In this document: positions 26,600 through 35,500 of the stretch, piece by piece
Layout: each line of letters starts with the position of its first letter
Numbering within the stretch: position 1 is the first letter of the stretch
Assembly (NCBI GenBank): GCA_020027345.1
Contig: JAHRAH010000124.1
Span: 1-36,783, forward strand
Length of the DNA stretch: 36,783 nt
Reading direction: 5' to 3'
Source of the DNA: Gammaproteobacteria bacterium
GTDB taxonomy: Bacteria > Pseudomonadota > Gammaproteobacteria > Tethybacterales > Persebacteraceae
Notes under the pieces: generated by a model
Database searches by the model: none
Seen by the model: the letters and a program-made list of their open reading frames with translations, nothing else
What the model was told of the DNA's origin: nothing
Program-made: the position numbers and the translations under genes

Positions 26600-29500
26600 T
26601 TAACGGCGGAGGCGGGGGGTTTTGGGGTTTTGTTTTCGGCGGTTTTTGGGGGGGGGTTGGGGGGATGATTTTTGGGGTTGCTTTTGGGTTTGTTGTTTTT
26701 GGGGGAGGGCGGGGGACGGTTGGGGTTTTGTTGTGCGGAGGCGGGGGCGGCGGTATGCTTTTGGTGCTGCCGCTTTTGGCGTTGTTGCTTTGGGGGTTGG
26801 CGGTTGCGGGGTTGCCTTTTCCGCTTTCTCCTCTTTTTCCGCTTTCGCCTCTTTCTCGTTACACCTCTCCAGAGGTGTAACGCATTTTTTGTTGGCGGCG
26901 TCGGGGGCGCTTTTAATTTGAGCGGGCGGGGACGCCCGCTCTTTTTGGGGCGTTACACCTCTGGAGAGGTGTAACGAGACATCAACTTCTATTGTTGCCG
27001 TCGTTGTTGCCGTTGCTGTCGCATCCGCTGTTGCTGTTGCTGTCGCTGTTGTTGTTGCAGTTCCCACTGTTGCGGTTGTGGGGGTTGGGGATTTTAGGGC
27101 TTTGCCTACTGCTTTGCTGGCTTCTTTGCCTTGGAGTCGGCCGGTGCCGGGGGGGAGGGGGATTACTGTGGCGGCTATGGTGGCGAACTTTGTTTGGCGG
27201 GTTCCGTTTAGGGTGTAGGCGTAGGAGAAGATGTGGTTGAAGGATTCGTTGGCGGCGCTGGGGGTGCCGCTGAGTATTACGCCGGCGGCGGGGGGGGTTA
27301 CGAACACATTGCAGAAGACGCCGCTGCCGCAGTGTTGGAAGGTGTTGGTGATGCCGGGAGTGAACACTATGCCGCCGAATTGGGGGACGAATATTGTGTG
27401 CGGGTTGGGGCGGATGAGGGCGTTTGCCGTGAGCGTCAGGCGGACATTGCGCACTTCAAAATCCTTCGGGGGGACGACCGTTACCAGCAGGTGATGGCGG
27501 AGTGTTGTTGTCGCATCCGCGCCGGGGACGCGGTAGGCGTAGGAGGCGAAGAAGGCGCCGAGGGCGGAGGGCGCGCCTTCGTAGTTTATGAATCCCCCTT
27601 GCGGGATGATATGGAACGCGCATGCCAATCCCGGCGGGCATTCGCGCCGTTCGGAGAAATTTGCGATTCGCACTCCGCGTTCGCCGCCGCTCGGGAGCAT
27701 AATAATGTGCAGTTCGGGGGGGCTGATATTTGCGACGCCCTGCGGGAAATGCGAAATGTCGTGCAGGGTGACATCCACGCCCTGCGTCAGCGTGAGCGTC
27801 GCGTTGCCGGCGCTGAGCGGGGCGTAGGCGTTTGCGGTTATGGTGAAGAGGACGGTCGCCGGCGCGGAGGCGGGGTTGTTGTCGTCGGCGAGGAGGAAGC
27901 CGTGGAAGACGCCCGGAAAGCCGTTGAACGGCGCGTAGCGCAGGTAGACGGTGTTGCCCACCAGAAACACTTCGTTCTGCGGCGCCGTGAGGGAGTAGCC
28001 AAAGCCCGCAGTCGGGTGGCCGCCGCCGACGGAGACAGTCCCCAGCCGCACGGAGACGCTGACTGTCGCCGCCGCCACCGTGATTTCCAAATCGGCGACG
28101 ACGGGGGGGATGTCAATCACTTCGGCGAAGACCGTCCACTGGCGGCGGAAAATCGGCTCTGTCGTCCCCAATCTTACCCAGATGACTTCCAGCCGCGATT
28201 GAAAGGTCGTCGCTTGCGTCGGCGTGCCGCGCATGCGGACGCCGTTGTTAATCACAAAGCGGTTGTCCGGTCCCAGGCGCGCCCCCTGAAAGAATACGCA
28301 GGTCAGCCCCGGGGCGCAGCCGATGAGGCTTTGCCCGGAGCCGAAGTTTTCTTCGCCGCCGCCTTCGTAGACGAAGACGACATCCAGCCCGCCCGGCGGC
28401 AGCGGCACGCCGACGGTCATCTCCGCGCGCACGGAGGCGAGCGCGGTAATCACCGCAAACGAGCTCACCGCGACGGTGAACGGCGGCAGCGTGACCGGCG
28501 GGGTGTTCGCCGCGTCGTCGTCCACGACCGCCCGCGCGACGATATTGCCGCCGATGCTCCGGTTGGCAATGTCGTAAAACACGAAAACGGTATTGCCGCG
28601 GAAGGAAACCTCGCTGTTCGCCGAGAAGTAACGGTAGTCGCCGCCGGCGGTGAGAAAGCCGCCGCCGGCGGATATCGTCCCCACTTCGGTGAGAATGCGC
28701 GCGGTCGCGTTCGTTACGGTGACGGCGAGCGCGGCGGTTATCGGCGGCGGCGCGACGACCGTCACCGGGAAGGCGAGCGTCACCGGCGGCGTGTAGTCGT
28801 TCTCGTCGTCGGCGACGACTGTTGCCGTGACCGTCCCCGTTTGCGGGCGGCGGAAGTTCATCACGGCGGTGTTGCCGGCGAATGTCAGCCACTCTTCGTC
28901 GGAATAAAAGCGGTATCCGCCGCCGGCGAGCTCGCCGCCGGAAGCGGCGGCCGTCCCCAGCGTTATCGGTAAATAAGTGGTCGCTTGGGCGACTGTGACG
29001 GTAAACCCCGCGCGCATCGGCGGCGGCAGCTCGTAGCGGAGGAAGACGGCGGCGGTGGCTGTGCCCACTTGATTCACCCCGCGCGAAAGCAGATAGCGGA
29101 AGACAGTGGCGCCCGCTCCCGGCGGGCTGAGCGCGCCGCGCAGGTGGATGTTCTGCCTGTCAAAGGTTTCGCGAAAGAAGCAATCCAGTTTCGGCGGGCA
29201 GTCGGCGAGCGAGAGCGTGGTGAATTCCAGCGGCCCCGCGCCCGTTATCGGCACGGGAAAGCCGTCCAGCAGCGGCGCGAAGCCGCCCAGCGTCAGCGTA
29301 ATCGTCGCCGTCCCGCCGTGGATCGGCGGGAGGACGGAGACGAAAACGATGCCGCGCAAGCCGTCAAATTGGATTCCGGCAAAATACCTGCCGACGACGG
29401 TCGGCGTCCCCGTGTAGTGGAAGCCGCTGAATCCGAGGGTGTTGAGAGTGGCCGTGCAAGTAAGCCCGGGAATGCTGCAAACAAACTGGTTGTCCAATTC

Positions 29501-32500
29501 CACAACCGTCGGCTGCCCGCTTTGGGGGATGAAAACCGTCCTGCCGCCGGGCGGGAGGGCGACGCTGACGGTCATAAAGGAGGCAATCCCGCCGGGACGG
29601 ACGGGGGCGATGGCGGCGGCGGAGACCGTGAGCATCGCCGTCGCCGGCCGCGTGTAGGTGTTGTCGTCGTCGGCGATGACCGTCGCCGAGACCGTCGCCG
29701 GGTCGGCCAGCGAGACATACACACTCCCGTTGACGACGGCGAATTCGGAATCGCCGCTGACGGAGAGGGAGTAGCCGCCGCCGGCGAAAGGCACCCCCCC
29801 GCTGAGCGCGAGCGATGCGCGCGCCGAAACCCTCGCCGAGACCTGCGGCGAAAAGCCCAGCGAAAAAGTGAGCGGCGGCGGGGCGAGAACGCTGAGGAAG
29901 AGCGTCGCCCGCGCTGTCAGGTTTTGCCGCCCGTCTTCGTCGTAGGAAAAGCGGATGTGGTGGACGAAACTGCCGGGCGCCCCCGGATTGTCGCGGTAGA
30001 CGAAGCCGTAAAAGGGCTCGCCCGTGGAATGGTCGTGCGGGTCGCAAACGAGCCCGGCGGGCAGCGTATCGCAGTCAAAGTTTTCGCTGACTTGTTCGGG
30101 GACATCCCCGGCGAAGGGAATGGTCGCGTTTATCCCCGCTTGCGGCAGCAGCATCCCGGCGGTCAGCGTCAGCGAAGTGTTGCCCGGGCCGAAATCGGCG
30201 AAGTCGGTTACGGTGATGCTGAAGATGGCGGCGTTGCCGCCGGTGAAGGGATTGCCGTCATCCGCAAAAACAATCTGCGTCAGCGTCACCAGCCCCGGCG
30301 AGAAGAACCAAGCAGTCGGCCCGGCAAAGGAAACCTGCGGCGCGAATGTCGTGTAGGAGTAGTCCCCGCCCGGCGGCAAGCCCCCGCCGAAAGCGGTGGC
30401 GACGCCGATTTGCGTGCGGCTGTTCGCCAGTATCGGGCTCGCCGTCACGGTAAAGCGCGTCGTCAGCGGCGGCGCATACACAATCTCCACGCGCATCCCC
30501 CCGACGACCCCGCCGAAGGAAGCGCCCAGAAACACCGTCTTCGGCGCGGGGAAGGGCAAGGCGGCGATGCTGTATTTGTATGCCACACCCTGGTTGATGG
30601 CCGTCGCCTGCAGGGCGCAGGGGATTTGTTCGCTGCGGCAGGAACGCAGGAGAGTGACAGGCCCGGGAGCGCCCCCGCTGCGGGGGAGGATAACCTCCCG
30701 CGACTCGGCAAAAGGCACCCCGGCCGTGACAGTAATGCTCGCCGTCCCCAGCATAAAGGGCGCGTCGGCAAAGGCGGAAACGGTGAAGAACGCCGTCCCC
30801 GGCTCGCTCAGCGGCTCGGTATCGTCGGCGAGCAGCGTCGCCGTAATCGTCGCCGGCGCGTTCAGCGAAACAAAAACCGAAGCGTTGCGAAAAGCCGCAA
30901 AGGGCGAGAGCGAAGTGAGCCGGTAGGCAGTCCCCGGCGCGAGCGTCCCCCCGCCGATGGAGACCGTCCCCGCAAAAACCGAAATCCGCCCCAAAACCTC
31001 CGCGCCGTTCGGAAAAGCGGAAACCGTCACCGGCGGCGGATGCACAATAAAGAGTATCGTCCCCGTAACAGTCGCCCCCCGGCTCACATAACCGTAAATG
31101 TTCGGATAGCCGCCGAAGCGGCCAATGCTGCGCGCCGGAACGCCCCCCGCCACAAACATCTGCCGGTCAAATGTCGTGCGGAAAATGACATGTCCGTTTT
31201 GGTCCAAGCCGACCGAAGCCCGCACCCTGCCCGGATTGCAATTCAAACCGTTCGGACAAGCGTCGGCGATGACAAAGCCCGCCGTCGCCGCCTCGCCCGT
31301 GCGCGTGATGCTCAGCTGCGTCTGCGGCGCGGCGAAATCCACCGTCACCGAAAGCGTCGCCCCGCGAATGGAAATCGGCAAAGGCGCAAGTTCGCTGACC
31401 GAAACCGTAAACACAACAGTCGCCGGTTCGGTGGAATCCTCGTCGTCGTTCGCAAACGCCGTCGCCGTAAGCGTCGTGCGCGCGTCAACGGACGCGACGA
31501 CGGCCCTGCCGAGTATTACGATGCGCGGCGTCGGCGAGGAAAGGGAATAGCCCGCGCTGCCGTCGTCCAGCCGCCCGCCGGCGATGGAAAGCGTCCCCAC
31601 CCGCGAAGAAACCCGCGCCGACGCGACGACATCCGCCGGAAAATACCCAAACTGCAAAGGCGGAATAATCACGCTCATCGCAATCGTCCCCGTCAGCGTT
31701 AACCCGCGCGAAACAAAAGCGACTTGAAACCGGTCGTAATATCCCGCCAGCGTCGGCGTCCCCGCAAAGAGCACTCCGTGATCGCCGGGAAAGCCGGGAC
31801 GATTCACGCCGGTGCAGGTGCGCAGACCGGGAACGCAGGCAAGTTCCACGATAATCTTGCGCTCCGCCTCTATCCCCCCGCGCGGGAAAAAGAGGGTGAC
31901 AAAATCTATCGTCCCGCCCTGCGCGTTTGTGGAACGCAAAGGAAAATGTATGGACGCCGTCACCGTCGCGTTGCCGATGGAAATCGGCGCGTATTCCGCG
32001 GCGGTGAATGTTACGGTAAACCGCGCGTCGTCCGTAAACGCGCTGCCGTCCGCAACCGTAACCGAAACCGTGTGCGTAACCGGCAACGGACTGTAAAAAC
32101 GCACAGTATTCCCGCTCAGCAAAAACGGCGGAGACGCAAAATAGGAATAGTCGTCGCCCGCCGCAAGCATCCCCCCGCTTGCGGAGATAGTCCCCAAAGT
32201 AACGGTCGCATTCACGGACGCAGTAAAGTCAAAAGAAGCCGAAAGCGGGCGCGGCAAAACTTCCGCCGTTACAGTCAAAGTCCCCGGCGGTGTGGAAGAA
32301 TCAAAATCGTTTGCGATTATCGTAAATGCAACCGTCGCCGGCTCCTCCGCATATATGTAAAGCGAATTCGCGCGCAAGGAAACCGTAATGCTCGCCGTCC
32401 CCGGCGCCGGAGATTGCACCGAAAGCGTGTATGCATTCGGCGGCGCATTCGGTATCCCCCCAAAACCGGAAACCGTCCCCAGCAAAGAATCCCCCCGCGC

Positions 32501-35500
32501 TTCCCCCGCCGAAACCGCGGCCGACAAAGAAAGCGGCAAAACAATCACCGATATATGCATCTCCGCCACGAAATTCACCGGCGGCGCGGAGCTGTCCTCC
32601 CCCGTCCACCGCGCGAAACGCTCGAGACCGTTGCTCCGCTCCCGCGCAATCCCGCTCACGGCCACAAACGACGATTCCGCCGGGCTCCGCACTTCTTCGC
32701 ATCGCATCCCCGCAATCGCGCAAATGAAGTTGATATTGCCGATGCCAAACTCCGTCGGCTTGTTCCCCCCGCCCAAACCCGCCGAAAGCGTCACCAGCGG
32801 CTGAAAATACCCCGCAGTAACAACTATCGTCGCATTCAATCCGAACGCCGGCGAAAGAACAGTAAAGAAAGCAGTCGCCGGCGCAGTGTTCAAATGGTCG
32901 TCGTCCGCAAGAACAGTCGCCGTAAACCGCGCGCGCAAACCCTCCCGCGCAACTATCACTTCCCCGCGCGCATTAATCGCCGCCGCCGCCGAAGGTTCCG
33001 TTTGCACCGACAAAGAATAGCCGCCGCCCTCCGTCAAATACCCCCCCGAAAGCGAAACAGTCGCGACCGTCAGCGCAAACCCCCGAAATATCGGATTCGC
33101 CCGCCGCGAAACGCTCAGCGAAAATATCGGCGGGTCGGCGAAAACAATCGTAACCGCCGCAGTCGCCCGCCCCCGTTCCCCCGCCCGCGAATCGGCAAAG
33201 CCGACGGTCACCGAAACAATAAACGGCAAAGCCGCAGAAGCCGTCAAATGCAAAACACCGTCCGCAGCCAGCGAAACCTCCGCCGGCAACGCAGGAGAAA
33301 GCCGCGTATAACTGTGCGGCAACACCCCGCCGCGTCCGTCAAAAACCGCAAGCGTCGCCCGCGAAAGTATCCGCGTCGTAACAGTCGCCCGCGCCGCCGA
33401 AACCGAATACGAAAACACGCTTACCGAAAAAGAAAATGTCGCCGGAGCAGTCCGCGCATTGTCGTCGTCCGCAACAACAGTCACAATAACCGTCCGCGCA
33501 GTGTCCGCCGAGAAATACCCGACCCCCGATGTGAATGTAAACTCCGATGCATTAACCGAAACACTGTATTCCCCGCCCGGCAAAAGAAATCCGCCGCCCA
33601 CAGAAAAAGCCCCCAGCGAAACCGAAAGCGAAGCATGCGCCGCCCCCGCAAGCGCGGAATCAAAAACAACCTCCGAAGGCGAAACGACAGTAATAAATAT
33701 CCCCCCGGCGACGCTGCCGTTAAAAGTGTATATGTGATAAATCTCCTGCGGCGCCGGGGGGACGCCGCTGTATCCCGCGCGGCTGCTCGTCGCGTTGTGA
33801 TTGAAATCGCATTGCAGCAAAGGAAAATTGCAAGCCGAAGGCAAAACCGCCGCAGTCGGCGTAATCCCCGAACGCGGAACAACCGCCGCAAAGCCCGCCG
33901 GCAAACGCGAGCCTGCCGTCATCGTCAGCGTCAGCGTCCCCGCCCGCAGCGGCGCGAAACTCCCCGCCGTCAGCGAAAATGTCAAACGCACATCATCGGT
34001 GTGCGCGCTGCCGTCCGAAACGGTTATCGCCAAAGTGACAGTCCGCGGCGCAAAATTATAATAATAGATTGCATTCCCGCGCGCATGCAAAGGCGGCGAA
34101 GTATTAATCGCATAATCATTCCCTTCCGGCAAAAGCCCGCCCGCCACCGAAACCGTCCCCAATTGCAAAGTCGCATTCGCCTCCGCAGAAACCGTAACCG
34201 AAAAAGAAGCCGAAAGCGCGCGCGGCGAAACGGTCACAGTAAACACAACCGTCCCCGCCGGAGTAATGTCCGCAGAACGGTCGGTGAAATCATTCGCAAT
34301 AATAGTCGCAACAACAGTCGCCGGCAACTGCGCGCGAACAAAAACCGAATTCCTCCGCAGCGAAATAACAACCCCCGAATCATCCGCATCCGGAGATTCC
34401 AAACCCAAAGTGTAACGGTCCGGCGGCGGATTCGCCAGGCCCCCGCCCACCGAAACAGTCGCCAATAAAATATCCCCCCCGCGCGCTTCCACCGCCGCAA
34501 GCAAAGGAAAGAACAGCGCGCTAACAGGCAAAGGCGGCAGCGTCTCCAAAAAGGCGTCAGCAAGAACAAACCCCGGAGGATCCGCCGCGTCGCCAAACTC
34601 AAAAATAGCAACCTGCATAATCCCGGCGGCGCGCGATTCCCCCCCGCGAAAATACATCTCCCCCCGCGCCCGATTCTCCGCCGTCAATTGCGCGTTGCCG
34701 CAAAAAATCCCGGCCGGGCATTGCATCCCCCCGCGAAACCGGCCGGTCACCGGTATCAATCCGTGCTCGCTAAACGCCGTCAATGTCGCCGTAGCTTGCA
34801 AAGAAACCCCCGCCGTCACAGTAAGCGTCGCGTTGCCCGCCGTCAGCGGCGCATAAATGCGCACAGAAAGAAATACCGTCGCCGGCGAAGTGTTCGCATG
34901 GTCGTCCTCGGCGACGACGGTCGCAATATGCGCGTTGCGCCCGGGAGCGTTGCCCGTGAACACCCGTATCTCGCCGTCGTCGTTTATCCCCGAAATCGCC
35001 CCGCTGTCGTTGCCGCTGCTGCTTTCAAAAAAGACGCTGTAATCCCCGCCCGCCGTCAAATACCCCCCGGAAAAAGAAACAGTCGCAATCGTGATTTCCA
35101 CTATGCCGCCGGTCGTCAAAAGCGCCGTCGGCCCCTGCCGCAAATCCGCGGCTATCGGCGGCGGGTCGGCAAACTCCACAACAACAGTCCGCCGCAACTC
35201 CAAAGGCGGCTCCTGAGAATCCCGCGCGACAACACGCGACTCCGAACGAACCGGCCGCGCGATGGACGCCGTCAACAGTAAAAATCCCTGCGGAGACAAA
35301 CTTATCTCCGGCAAATGCGGCGACGCCAAAGAAAGCGCAAGCGGCGCAATCCCCCCCTGCAAAACAAAACGCGCAAGCGTCGCCGCCGAAACCACCCGCG
35401 TCGTCACAATCGGGCGAAAAACAGTCAGCGAAACCGCAAACGGTTCCGCAATCCGAAAAGCAAAAGAAACCGTAACCGGCAAAGTGTTCGGATGACGGTC

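Noticed and set aside
23481-26976. CRISPR array suggested by repeated palindromes
   Set aside because: Repeats are not evenly spaced, number too few, and no unique spacers of constant length or cas genes are present.
28985-34468. Two long plus-strand open frames of about 905 and 914 codons antisense to the giant gene
   Set aside because: They translate into Arg/Asn/Lys/Pro-rich sequence with no domain, signal or repeat logic of their own. The giant minus-strand frame has clear modular homology. GC-rich codon use leaves the antisense frame free of stops.
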